Notes under the pieces: generated by a model
The model's input: the letters and a program-made list of their open reading frames with translations, nothing else
What the model was told of the DNA's origin: nothing
Databases searched by the model: none
Translations under genes and position numbers: made by a program
Source: JBBIQZ01 sp037442065
GTDB lineage: Bacteria; Patescibacteriota; CPR2_A; CG2-30-33-46
Assembly: GCA_037442065.1 (NCBI GenBank)
Contig: JBBIQZ010000016.1
Span: forward strand, 1-13,212
Reading direction: 5' to 3'
DNA length: 13,212 nt
In this document: positions 1 through 6,071 of the stretch, piece by piece
Layout of the letters: each line of letters begins with the position of its first letter
Numbering within the stretch: the stretch's first letter is position 1

Positions 1-55
1 ATTTAGTATCAGCAATTAATATTCCCTTGGTTTCCGCATAATTCTGAGCTTTTTC
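1..55 (-). pseudogene. purC: purC 3' fragment (SAICAR synthetase), cut by window edge
   Basis: Reading leftwards, one frame is open from 55 to the edge and gives E-K-A-Q-N-Y-A-E-T-K-G-I-L-I-A-D-T-K. This matches the family's second signature (GI-I/L-I-A-D-T-K-F-E-F-G), found in the C-terminal half of phosphoribosylaminoimidazole-succinocarboxamide synthase. The frame is closed by stops immediately upstream (TAG at 56-58), so no start belongs to it. It lies in a different frame from the purB part that precedes it. The join falls around 49-60 in the stretch GGAAAAAGC. Only about 18 residues are visible, so the assignment rests on this one motif. It is either a deletion remnant or an assembly chimera. 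Confidence 0.55.
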
Positions 56-674
56 CTAATCCTAATTCTTTAAGGATTGCGCTTTCGTCTTCTGGTGTTA
101 AGTCGCGATTATAGCAGCCGATTGCCCCGGAAAGTTTTGAGTATTTCATATCATTTCCTGCATCGGCTAATTTTTTTAAAACATATTGGATTCTATCCGC
201 ATAAAGAAGAAAATATCTTCCAAGAATAGTTATTTGAGCTTTTTTAGCATGAGTTCTTCCCACTATCTTTTGATAACGGAATTCCTTAGCGCGTTTAATT
301 AAAGACAGGTTTAATTCTTCTAGTGATTCAATGATTAAATCTAAAGAAAGGAGAACTATTCTGGCTTGAGCTGGTTCCTCGGTGTCATAAGACGTGATAT
401 TTTTATGAACAAACTTTCGTAAATACCCCGAGATATTTTCACAAACGTTCATCACAAATGCCATTAAATCATGATGAGTAGTTTTCTCTATTTCTTTTAT
501 TCTTTCAACAGTGAAGGTGATTTCATTTTTTATCGCTTCATATGTTCCTTGTGGATAAATACCTTCCTCTTCCCGAACCTTGATAACTGCCAATTCTGTA
601 TCAAGCCATCTTTGAAATTTATTTTCGTCAGTCCAAATCTTGCCGATTTCTTCGGGCGTATATCTTTCAATCAT
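9..674 (-). CDS. purB: Adenylosuccinate lyase, N-terminal part only (truncated)
   Basis: Adenylosuccinate lyase acts twice in purine synthesis, releasing fumarate from SAICAR and from adenylosuccinate in the cytosol. The N-terminal half is recognisable: ERYTPEEIGKIW at the start, TTHHDLMAFV near residue 66, the TS-x-D segment near residue 93, GRTHAKKAQ near residue 138, and SGAIG near residue 182. A full-length enzyme has about 430-470 residues. Here homology stops near residue 207 (ELGLGK), where the family continues with the catalytic STQV/RD region. The last 14 residues are an out-of-frame reading of a purC piece. The catalytic signature loop is missing, so the product should be inactive. 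The start is supported by AAAGGAG just upstream and by an ATGA overlap with the purM stub, which implies translational coupling. Codon use is more mixed than in the AT-biased neighbours. Confidence 0.8.
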   Translation of the reverse strand: MIERYTPEEIGKIWTDENKFQRWLDTELAVIKVREEEGIYPQGTYEAIKNEITFTVERIKEIEKTTHHDLMAFVMNVCENISGYLRKFVHKNITSYDTEEPAQARIVLLSLDLIIESLEELNLSLIKRAKEFRYQKIVGRTHAKKAQITILGRYFLLYADRIQYVLKKLADAGNDMKYSKLSGAIGCYNRDLTPEDESAILKELGLGKSSELCGNQGNINC

Positions 675-835
675 TTCTCATCAACTCCTTTTTTAGACCA
701 AGGAATCTCTTTGATCCCAAATCGCTCGGCATTTTTTGATGTTTCTTGTGCGATTATTTGACATTTACGCTTAAACGGATCCATTGCATCATAGTTAACG
801 CCTGTGCCAGCATACGTCATTTTTTTATCTGTCAT
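671..835 (-). pseudogene. purM: purM 5' stub (AIR synthetase N-terminus, 54 aa)
   Basis: A 54-codon frame begins M-T-D-K-K-M-T-Y-A-G-T-G-V-N-Y-D-A-M-D-P-F-K-R-K and continues to about KEIPWS. This is the N-terminal segment of phosphoribosylformylglycinamidine cyclo-ligase, which makes AIR from FGAM and normally has about 340 residues. After about 47 residues the match ends, where the family would continue with RGESAY. A short tail (KKGVDEK) follows, whose DNA also supplies the AAAGGAG ribosome binding site of purB. The stop shares bases with the purB start (ATGA). AAAGGA lies 9 bases upstream of the ATG, and a consensus promoter lies further up. The stub lacks the ATP-binding and catalytic domains, so it cannot be functional. 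It may be the scar of an internal deletion. Confidence 0.7.
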
Positions 836-906
836 CTAAATCAGTCCTTTCTATTCTTATGTTAACGTGCATATAAAAAAACTTCCGTCCAGAAAGCTTC
901 TTCTTA

Positions 907-934
907 ATTATATTTTATTAGTTGGTTTTGTCAA
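907..934 (-). promoter_or_regulatory. Sigma70-type promoter of the purM-purB remnant
   Basis: On the minus strand TTGACA (929-934) and TATAAT (907-912) are separated by 16 bp, a full consensus pair. The predicted start is near 900, giving a leader of about 65 nt with an AAAGGA ribosome binding site. A small hairpin (CTTTC-TGGAC-GGAAG, about 879-893) followed by seven T lies at the very start of this leader. It could act as an attenuator, but it is weak and this is only a suggestion. No other promoter in the window pairs such a long leader with a good ribosome binding site. Confidence 0.7.
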
Positions 935-970
935 AGAATAACAATCCTTTTTTAAATAGATAAAAAAAGT

Positions 971-976
971 TATATT
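971..976 (+). promoter_or_regulatory. Possible -10 box of the TPR gene
   Basis: TATATT lies 8 bases before the ATG at 985, which would give a nearly leaderless transcript. No convincing -35 box is seen at the usual distance (the bases there are a T run). No Shine-Dalgarno sequence is present beyond AAAGAAG. Confidence 0.35.
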
Positions 977-984
977 AAAGAAGT

Positions 985-2352
985 ATGGCAAGATGGCAAA
1001 AAATCATTTTAACTGTTGCCGCAATTCTTATCGCGGGCGTTTTGCTTATTGCTCCAGTAGAGCTTAAGCTGGCTAATTTTTATATAGACCGAGGTAATGA
1101 GAACATTCAGAAGCATTTTTATAAATCGGCTTTGTTGGATTTTGAAAAAGCTTCTGCTTTATTGCCGGACGATGAAGATTTAAAATTAGAGCTTGGGAAA
1201 ATTTATCTTTTAAAGAATAATTTAGAAGGCGCCGAAAAAGAATTTAGGAATGCTGTAAAAATAAAAAATGATGACCCAAAGGCCTACTCATCCCTAGTAA
1301 ATACACTTCTTTTGGAAAAAAAAATAAAAGAGGCCGAGCAATTTATAGCCAAGGCGCCTAAAAAAGTTTTAGCTGATTTAGAATTTCAAATTTTAGAATC
1401 AAGAGTTTATGCAGATTTAGGGGAAACTCCCATATCTTTAAATATTTTGAGCTTAAATGAAAGCCAAGGAGCAATATTTTATAAAGCAGTTTTTTATATT
1501 GCCCAAAAAGATTTTACAAAAGCCCAAGATCTTTTAGACAAAATAAAAGAAGAGCCTCATGATTTAAAAAACGACCTTTCAAAAATAAAAGAAGCTTTTG
1601 AAAAAACAAAATCAAGCGAAAACGAAACCTTTAAAATCGTATCTTTTGCCGAAGCTTTAAATGAGATTAACGAACCCTATTTGGCAGAGCCATTATTAAA
1701 AGAAGTTTTGGATAAAAATCCTGATTATCGTGATGCTTTAATTTTTTTAGGTTTTACAAATTATCTTAAAAAAGATCTTGCCAAGGCGAAGGATTATTTG
1801 AATCAAGCTGTTATTAAAGATTTAAACTACGGGCTTTCTTACTATTTCTTGGGCAAAGTAAATCTAGAAGAAAAAAAAGAAAGCGAAGCGAAAGATAACT
1901 TTGAGAAGGCCGTAAGTTTTGGTTATAAAACCAAAGAAAGCTTTAAATCTTTAGCCGAATTGGAAATTAAAAGTAAAGATTTTTTAAAGGCCGAAGAAAA
2001 TTTTAAGCTGGCTTTAGGTTTTGATGAAAATGACAAAGAAATTCTAGAAGGGTTAACGGAAGCTTTAGTAAATCAAAAGAAACTGGACGAGGCGGAGAGT
2101 TTAGCCTTAAAAACAGAAAATAATAACGAACTTTTAGGTTGGATTTATTTAGAAGAAGAAGACAAGAATAAAGCTTTTGATTTTTTAAAAAGAGCCGAAG
2201 AAGAAAGTCCTTTCTCGGCTTTTGTATCTTTAAAATTAGGGGAACTTTCAAAAAAGCAAAATAAAATTAGTGAAGCCAAAGGTTATTTTTTAAAAACCCA
2301 AGAGTATGATTTGGTAGGAAATTGGGCAAAAATCGCCGAGAATGAATTTTAG
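985..2352 (+). CDS. Membrane-anchored TPR-repeat protein
   Basis: 455 residues. A single hydrophobic segment (about residues 6-26, IILTVAAILIAGVLLIAPVE) follows a short positive N-terminus (MARWQK), with no lipobox or clear cleavage site, so this is probably a signal anchor with the rest exported. The remainder is almost wholly helical tetratricopeptide repeats. Clear units lie near residues 31-98 (Y-x-S-A-L-x-D-F-E-K-A, then L-E-G-A-E-K-E-F-R-N-A-V) and again from about 235 to 445 (A-K-D-Y-L-N-Q-A, A-K-D-N-F-E-K-A, A-E-E-N-F-K-L-A and others). TPR arrays usually hold protein partners together. A role in envelope or pilus assembly is possible because a pilus ATPase gene lies next door, but that gene is convergent, so the link is weak. 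Its stop overlaps the pilB stop region by a few bases. Confidence 0.85.
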   Translation: MARWQKIILTVAAILIAGVLLIAPVELKLANFYIDRGNENIQKHFYKSALLDFEKASALLPDDEDLKLELGKIYLLKNNLEGAEKEFRNAVKIKNDDPKAYSSLVNTLLLEKKIKEAEQFIAKAPKKVLADLEFQILESRVYADLGETPISLNILSLNESQGAIFYKAVFYIAQKDFTKAQDLLDKIKEEPHDLKNDLSKIKEAFEKTKSSENETFKIVSFAEALNEINEPYLAEPLLKEVLDKNPDYRDALIFLGFTNYLKKDLAKAKDYLNQAVIKDLNYGLSYYFLGKVNLEEKKESEAKDNFEKAVSFGYKTKESFKSLAELEIKSKDFLKAEENFKLALGFDENDKEILEGLTEALVNQKKLDEAESLALKTENNNELLGWIYLEEEDKNKAFDFLKRAEEESPFSAFVSLKLGELSKKQNKISEAKGYFLKTQEYDLVGNWAKIAENEF

Positions 2353-3965
2353 TCTTTTATAATTCTCCATATTTCTTCCGGCGTTGTTAAGCCTGTTAAA
2401 GATTTTTTTAGGCCGTCTTGTTCCATAGTGGTAATTCCGCTTTCTAGGGCGGCTTTTTTAATTTCTTCCAAAGTCCCGGCTCTTAAAATTAGTTCTTTTA
2501 ATTTATCGTTTAATTCTAATATCTCAAAAATGCCAATGCGGCCCTTAAATCCGCTATGATGACAAAAATCACATCCTTTACCTCTTAGAAGTTTTCCAAT
2601 TTTAACATTTTTCCCTAAAACTTTTTTGATTTCTTCTTTTTCCAATTCTGTCGGCTCATATTCTTCTTTGCATTTTGGACAAATTTTTCTTACAAGCCTT
2701 TGGGAAATAATTAAATCTACGGCATCTACTATCAAAAACGGTCTTGTTCCTAAATCTATTAGGCGGTGCAATGAGGATGCCGAGTCGTTTGTATGAAGAG
2801 TTGTTAAAACCAAATGTCCGGTTAAAGAAGCTTGGATAGCCATTTCGGCAGTTTCTAAATCTCTAACTTCACCGATTAAAAGAATGTCGGGGTCTTGTCG
2901 CAGAATTGATCTTAAACCTACAGCAAAGGTATAATTTTCTTCCGGATTTACTTGGCTTTGAATTACTCCCGGTAAATCATATTCAATAGGATCCTCCAAA
3001 GTAATAATTTTTACACCAGACTTATTTAATTTTTCCAAAATCGCGTACATTGTAGTGGTTTTACCGGAACCAGTAGGCCCGGTTACAAAAATTAAACCAT
3101 GAGTTTTGGTATAAGCTTTTTTTAATTTTTCTATTTGTTCTAAGTTTAGACCCAATTCTTCAAGCTTTAAAAAGCTGGCTTCTTTGTCAAATAATCTTAA
3201 AACAATACTTTCGCCATGGGCTTCGGGTAAAGAAGAAACCCTAATATCTATTCGCCGACCATCTTGAGTTATAAAAAATTTTCCATCTTGGGGAAGTTTT
3301 GAAGTATCCAGTTTTAATTTAGCTAAAAATTTAATCCGCGAAATAATTGCTTTTGTTGTTTCTTTATCAATACTTATTACTGGATGTAAAACTCCGTCCA
3401 TTCTGTATCTTATAACGGTTTCTTTTTCGCCCGATTCTATATGAATGTCAGAGGCTTCAGTTTTTAAAGCGCCCGTTAGTATTAGGTCCAAAAGATAAGT
3501 CGTTGGAACTTTTTTTAATCCCTCTTTTAAGTCGCGAAGGCTTTTTATGCTTTGCTCGAATTTCTCCTTTTCTTCTTTGGAGATCTCAATTACTTCGTTT
3601 TCTTTTCTTAATTCTGTTTTTGTTAATCCATACAGCTTTAATGCGCTTTTAATATCAGCAGGGGAAGTTATAGCAGTTATAAAATCAAATCCTGTTTTTT
3701 CTTTAAGAGAATTTATTAGATTTTTAAAATCTTCACTTTCTGGAGAGGTGGTTGCTATCTTTACTTTATTGCCGGCTCTTAAGTAGGAAATGGTTTGGCA
3801 CTTTAAGGCATCTTCTTGAGCAATAATATTTAGGACAGTCGGAGATATTGGGTAGCTTGTTAAATCCACATATTCTAAATGCAGTTTTTTTGCATAGTCT
3901 TTGTAGTTTTTTTCTTCAGAGCCCCTCTTTATTTCATCTACTTCATATTGAAATTCTTTATCCAT
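2349..3965 (-). CDS. pilB: Type IV pilus assembly / type II secretion ATPase, PilB/GspE family
   Basis: 538 residues, about the normal length for the cytoplasmic hexameric ATPase that drives pilin polymerisation at the inner membrane. Residues 1-115 form the N-terminal MshEN/T2SSE_N-type region (LHLEYVDL near 28). The ATPase core carries ASDIHIE (171-177), Walker A GPTGSGKTT (296-304), the Asp box EDPIEY (324-329), Walker B ILLIGEVRD (361-369) and the His box TTLHTND (388-394). Four cysteines, CPKC (429-432) and CDFC (465-468), form the zinc-binding knob that separates PilB/GspE from the retraction ATPase PilT. All key residues are present, so it should be active. No pilin, PilC or PilM gene is visible here. 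The ATG has no Shine-Dalgarno sequence; CTAAAAA lies just upstream. GspE or PilB cannot be told apart by sequence alone, but a pilus role is usual in reduced genomes. Confidence 0.93.
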   Translation of the reverse strand: MDKEFQYEVDEIKRGSEEKNYKDYAKKLHLEYVDLTSYPISPTVLNIIAQEDALKCQTISYLRAGNKVKIATTSPESEDFKNLINSLKEKTGFDFITAITSPADIKSALKLYGLTKTELRKENEVIEISKEEKEKFEQSIKSLRDLKEGLKKVPTTYLLDLILTGALKTEASDIHIESGEKETVIRYRMDGVLHPVISIDKETTKAIISRIKFLAKLKLDTSKLPQDGKFFITQDGRRIDIRVSSLPEAHGESIVLRLFDKEASFLKLEELGLNLEQIEKLKKAYTKTHGLIFVTGPTGSGKTTTMYAILEKLNKSGVKIITLEDPIEYDLPGVIQSQVNPEENYTFAVGLRSILRQDPDILLIGEVRDLETAEMAIQASLTGHLVLTTLHTNDSASSLHRLIDLGTRPFLIVDAVDLIISQRLVRKICPKCKEEYEPTELEKEEIKKVLGKNVKIGKLLRGKGCDFCHHSGFKGRIGIFEILELNDKLKELILRAGTLEEIKKAALESGITTMEQDGLKKSLTGLTTPEEIWRIIKD

Positions 3966-3987
3966 AGTTTTTAGTCTTATTTATATC

Positions 3988-3996
3988 ATTCTAGCA
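3988..3996 (-). promoter_or_regulatory. Possible extended -10 promoter of pilB
   Basis: On the minus strand TGCTAGAAT forms an extended -10 (TG, one base, TAGAAT) 22 bases before the pilB ATG. No good -35 box is seen. The leader would be about 15 nt. Confidence 0.35.
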
Positions 3997-4066
3997 GATT
4001 TAAACATTGAGAGGAATTAAATTTTCTGGTGGGATATTAATGTTTAGTACTTATTGTTATTCTATT

Positions 4067-4083
4067 GCCACGTCGAACGTGGC
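4067..4083. repeat. 17-bp palindrome GCCACGT-TCG-ACGTGGC, copy 1
   Basis: A perfect 7-bp stem with a 3-base loop. Read on the minus strand it is GCCACGTTCGACGTGGC. It differs from the second copy (4108-4124) by one base pair, changed on both arms. It lies downstream of the tRNA-Ser gene in the direction of tRNA transcription, so it could stop or mark the transcript end, but no T run follows. Confidence 0.7.
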
Positions 4084-4092
4084 TGCGTCTTC

Positions 4093-4114
4093 ACTTGGCT
4101 TTCATAAGCCAAGT
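4093..4114. repeat. Stem-loop ACTTGGCT / AGCCAAGT
   Basis: An 8-bp stem with a 6-base loop. Its right arm is shared with the left arm of the palindrome at 4108-4124, so the two hairpins exclude each other. Possible 3' processing or termination structure of the tRNA transcript; no T run. Confidence 0.5.
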
Positions 4115-4124
4115 TCGACTTGGC
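4108..4124. repeat. 17-bp palindrome GCCAAGT-TCG-ACTTGGC, copy 2, overlapping the tRNA-Ser 3' end
   Basis: A perfect 7-bp stem with a 3-base loop. It ends on the tRNA-Ser discriminator base and encoded CCA (4121-4124). Relative to copy 1, C5-G13 is replaced by A5-T13, a compensating change. Confidence 0.7.
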
Positions 4125-4205
4125 GGAGGGTGCAGGACTTGAACCTGCAAGGGATTTCTCCCGCTGGTTTTCGAAACCAGTGCATTGCCATTCTGCCAAC
4201 CCTCC
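4121..4205 (-). tRNA. tRNA-Ser (anticodon CGA)
   Basis: The acceptor stem GGAGGGT/ACCCTCC is complete, with discriminator G and encoded CCA. The anticodon stem CTGGT/ACCAG encloses the 7-base loop TTCGAAA, giving anticodon CGA (reads UCG). A class II variable arm (GGGA-GAAA-TCCC) and T arm GCAGG-TTCAAGT-CCTGC fit a serine tRNA. It reads towards pilB and follows tRNA-Arg after 32 bases, so the two may share a transcript. Confidence 0.95.
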
Positions 4206-4237
4206 TAGTAAGCTAGTTTACACTGAACGAAGTGAAG

Positions 4238-4313
4238 TGGTGTCCCTGGGAGGATTCGAACCTCCGGCCTTCGGCTCCGCAAGCCGACGTTCTATCCACT
4301 GAACTACAGGGAC
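4238..4313 (-). tRNA. tRNA-Arg (anticodon GCG)
   Basis: A 76-nt class I tRNA with acceptor stem GTCCCTG/CAGGGAC, discriminator A and encoded CCA. The anticodon stem TCGGC/GCCGA encloses loop TTGCGGA, giving anticodon GCG (reads CGC and CGU). The T arm is GGAGG-TTCGAAT-CCTCC. Most bacteria decode CGU/CGC/CGA with an ACG anticodon deaminated to ICG by TadA, so a genomic G34 is unusual. ArgRS is encoded at 8561-10201. Confidence 0.93.
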
Positions 4314-4320
4314 AGGATAT

Positions 4321-4387
4321 GTGTGCTGAATAGGCTTTAGACTTCAGGCTTAGCAAGTCGACGTGTCATTCATTAAACTACGGGCGC
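4321..4387 (-). pseudogene. Decayed tRNA (5' half recognisable)
   Basis: On the minus strand the first 45 or so bases read GCGCCCGTAGTTTAATGAATG, then ACACGTCGACTTGCTAAGCC. Alignment with the neighbouring tRNA-Arg matches at GTAGTT, the D arm, ACGTCG-CTTGC and AGCC. The anticodon loop position would read TTGCTAA (GCT), but the stem has mismatches. The 3' half has no proper T arm (no GGTTCRA), no acceptor strand to pair with GCGCCCG, and no CCA. It looks like a broken copy or partial duplication of a class I tRNA, not a working gene. It sits between a terminator and tRNA-Arg. Confidence 0.5.
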
Positions 4388-4410
4388 AAAAAAAGTGCCT
4401 CTAAGCACTT
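4388..4410 (-). terminator. Intrinsic terminator after the two-TM protein gene
   Basis: On the minus strand AAGTGC-TTAGAG-GCACTT forms a 6-bp stem followed by seven T. It lies about 30 bases beyond the stop at 4439 and would separate that gene from the tRNA cluster. Confidence 0.7.
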
Positions 4411-4438
4411 CTATTATATCATTCCAAAAGCCAAAAAT

Positions 4439-5005
4439 TTAAAACTTGAGATATCGAGAAATTTTATCAATTAAATCTTCGGTTCTTTCCGGCTCCTCTA
4501 GTAAATGTTCTTTCAAAATATTTTTTACCAAATAGGGATCTGTATCTTCTAATTGAATAGTAATTAAAGGAGAAAACCTTTTGGTTGTTTCTAAATTTAA
4601 GGTTTTAACCGGCGGTTCATAAACAAGCCAAAAGGCCTTTAATTTATTGAAGGGGTAAAAATCATTGCCAATTTTTATTCCGATATTTGTTAATCCTACT
4701 TCAATATCTTTAGGTTTAACTTCGGCATAGAGAAAAATAAAAATCCCTAAGATTACAAAGATAACTACCGCCAGCCATTCTCTCATTATTAAAGAACTGG
4801 CAATAAGCGCCAAAAGTCCAGCTCCGGCCAAAATATACCACCAAGAGGACTTTTTGTGGTAAATAAATTCGGGCGCCTCCCAAGATAAAAGATAATCGTT
4901 TATAAAATGGTTTTCGGTTCTGTTAGATTCTTCGCTTGCCGGAAGAATTTCTTCTTGAGGAACTATTTCTTTTGAAGATTTTTGAGATTTCTTTCTTTTA
5001 GGCAT
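4439..5005 (-). CDS. Two-TM membrane protein with C-terminal PH-like domain, unknown function
   Basis: 188 residues; not assigned to a named family with confidence. The N-terminus (1-50) is polar and Lys/Ser/Glu-rich. A W-E-A-P-E-F motif precedes two hydrophobic segments (about residues 56-72, WWYILAGAGLLALIASS, and 77-94, LAVVIFVILGIFIFLYA) joined by a tight turn, giving a hairpin with both ends in the cytosol. The C-terminal part (about 98-188) reads as alternating beta strands (DIEVGLTNIGIKIGNDFYPF, FWLVYEPP, PLITIQLED) and a last helix, which resembles bacterial PH-like domains attached to membrane hairpins. That resemblance is an impression, not a proven match. It has its own promoter and a terminator, so it is probably monocistronic. 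No Shine-Dalgarno; CTAAAAA abuts the ATG. Confidence 0.75.
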   Translation of the reverse strand: MPKRKKSQKSSKEIVPQEEILPASEESNRTENHFINDYLLSWEAPEFIYHKKSSWWYILAGAGLLALIASSLIMREWLAVVIFVILGIFIFLYAEVKPKDIEVGLTNIGIKIGNDFYPFNKLKAFWLVYEPPVKTLNLETTKRFSPLITIQLEDTDPYLVKNILKEHLLEEPERTEDLIDKISRYLKF

Positions 5006-5033
5006 TTTTTAGCCAACTTAAAAACTTAATTGA

Positions 5034-5062
5034 AATATAACACAAATTTGTAAGCAAAACAA
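5034..5062 (-). promoter_or_regulatory. Promoter of the two-TM protein gene
   Basis: TTGTTT (5057-5062) and TATATT (5034-5039) on the minus strand with a 17-bp spacer and a TG one base before the -10. The leader would be about 21 nt without a Shine-Dalgarno sequence. Confidence 0.5.
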
Positions 5063-5069
5063 ACCTTGA

Positions 5070-5921
5070 CTAAAGAGCGTTTTCCTTAAAATTTTCCGCT
5101 TCCGGCTTCTCGATGCATCCTAAATATTTTTTAACCGTATTTAAATTTTTATGTCCGGCAATGTAAGCAATTGTCGTTAAAGAAGTTCCTTTTTTAATAT
5201 GATGAGCGCAAAAAGTGTGCCGTAAATCGTGCACCCGGGCGTTTACAATACCGGCTTTTTTATAATATTTGGAAATTAACCCTCTTATATTTCGAGGGTC
5301 TATGGCTTTGCCGTTTTTGGTGACGAATAAAATATCGCTTTTAACTTTCGGTCTTATTTTAAGCCATGATTCTAAAGCCTTTTGGGCCGGCAGGTTTAAA
5401 GGGATTAAGCGGGAGGGTTCTTGTTTTTCATCTAGGATATTTAAATTCCCTTGTTTTAAATCTTTTAGCCTAATCCTAGAAACCTCACCGATTTTTATGC
5501 CGGTTTGAAGCATAAGTTCAATGATAGCAAAAGAGCGGGGGTCTTCCCGGGCAGCATCTCTTAAGGCTCGATATTCCACAATGCTCAAAATTCTCGGAGC
5601 CTCTTCTTTTTCTTTTAAATATCTTAAGGCGGTTGCCGGATTTTGGGTTATATACTCATTTATTTCTAAAAACTTAAAAAAAGATTTTAAGGCGACTGTT
5701 TGAGAATTAAGACTTTTAACCTTTTTATTTTGAGCATATTTTTTTAAAAAGTTTTCCAAATCTTTTCTGGTAATTAGGTGAACATGACTTTTTTTAAGCC
5801 CTTCCAAAAAATCTAAAAGCTCGCTTAGATGCCTTTCGTAGCTTCTGATAGTATGGGGACTTTTACCGCTTTTTGTAAGATGTATTTTAAATTTATCTTT
5901 AGCTTTTCTTATAGATAACAT
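5070..5921 (-). CDS. Tyrosine recombinase, XerC/XerD type
   Basis: 283 residues from the chosen start, normal for Xer enzymes that resolve chromosome dimers at dif. Residues 1-85 form the SAM-like core-binding domain (S-P-H-T-I-R-S-Y-E-R-H-L). The catalytic domain shows the beta-hairpin Lys region VTKNGKAI (about 201-207), H231 and R234 in HDLRHTF, H257 in AGHKN, and the nucleophile Y266 in KKYLG. The first catalytic Arg, normally in TGLR, reads Lys (TGIKIGE, K143, codon at 5493-5495). A longer frame opens at 5972, but TTGACA/TAGACT promoter boxes lie inside that extension, so the start at 5921 is preferred. As the only such gene here, with no phage genes nearby, it is probably the housekeeping recombinase, but a single-Xer or integrase role is not excluded. 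Confidence 0.88.
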   Translation of the reverse strand: MLSIRKAKDKFKIHLTKSGKSPHTIRSYERHLSELLDFLEGLKKSHVHLITRKDLENFLKKYAQNKKVKSLNSQTVALKSFFKFLEINEYITQNPATALRYLKEKEEAPRILSIVEYRALRDAAREDPRSFAIIELMLQTGIKIGEVSRIRLKDLKQGNLNILDEKQEPSRLIPLNLPAQKALESWLKIRPKVKSDILFVTKNGKAIDPRNIRGLISKYYKKAGIVNARVHDLRHTFCAHHIKKGTSLTTIAYIAGHKNLNTVKKYLGCIEKPEAENFKENAL

Positions 5922-5931
5922 AATTATTTTT

Positions 5932-5960
5932 AGTCTATCAGATATGATGGTAAATGTCAA
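5932..5960 (-). promoter_or_regulatory. Promoter of the Xer-type recombinase
   Basis: TTGACA (5955-5960), a 17-bp spacer and TGATAGACT (an extended -10, hexamer 5932-5937). The -10 ends 10 bases before the ATG at 5921, so the transcript would be nearly leaderless. This decides the start codon. Confidence 0.7.
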
Positions 5961-6036
5961 TAAAATAAACACTTTATCTTTTTTGAGCTTATTTTAGGTT
6001 CTAATTAAAGATATTTTTATCCGATATAAAAAGGTA

Positions 6037-6065
6037 TTGACAAATATTAAAGCATATGTTAAAAT
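6037..6065 (+). promoter_or_regulatory. Strong promoter of the ~500-nt RNA
   Basis: TTGACA (6037-6042), a 17-bp spacer and TGTTAAAAT (an extended -10, hexamer TAAAAT 6060-6065). This is among the best promoter matches in the window, and no protein gene follows. Predicted start about 6071-6073. Confidence 0.8.
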
Positions 6066-6071
6066 GGCAAG

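Noticed and set aside
836..906. Purine riboswitch in the purM leader
   Set aside because: The leader is only about 65 nt, has one small weak hairpin and none of the conserved three-way junction loops.
4007..4302. Two plus-strand frames across the tRNA region
   Set aside because: They are antisense to the tRNA genes and palindromes, with no ribosome binding site or family match.
4412..4417. TATAAT on the minus strand as tRNA promoter
   Set aside because: It has no fitting -35, and the terminator hairpin at 4388-4410 follows at once, so it would not express the tRNAs.
5922..5972. N-terminal extension of the recombinase (17 residues)
   Set aside because: It would contain the promoter boxes TTGACA/TAGACT, and its residues do not resemble the Xer N-terminus.
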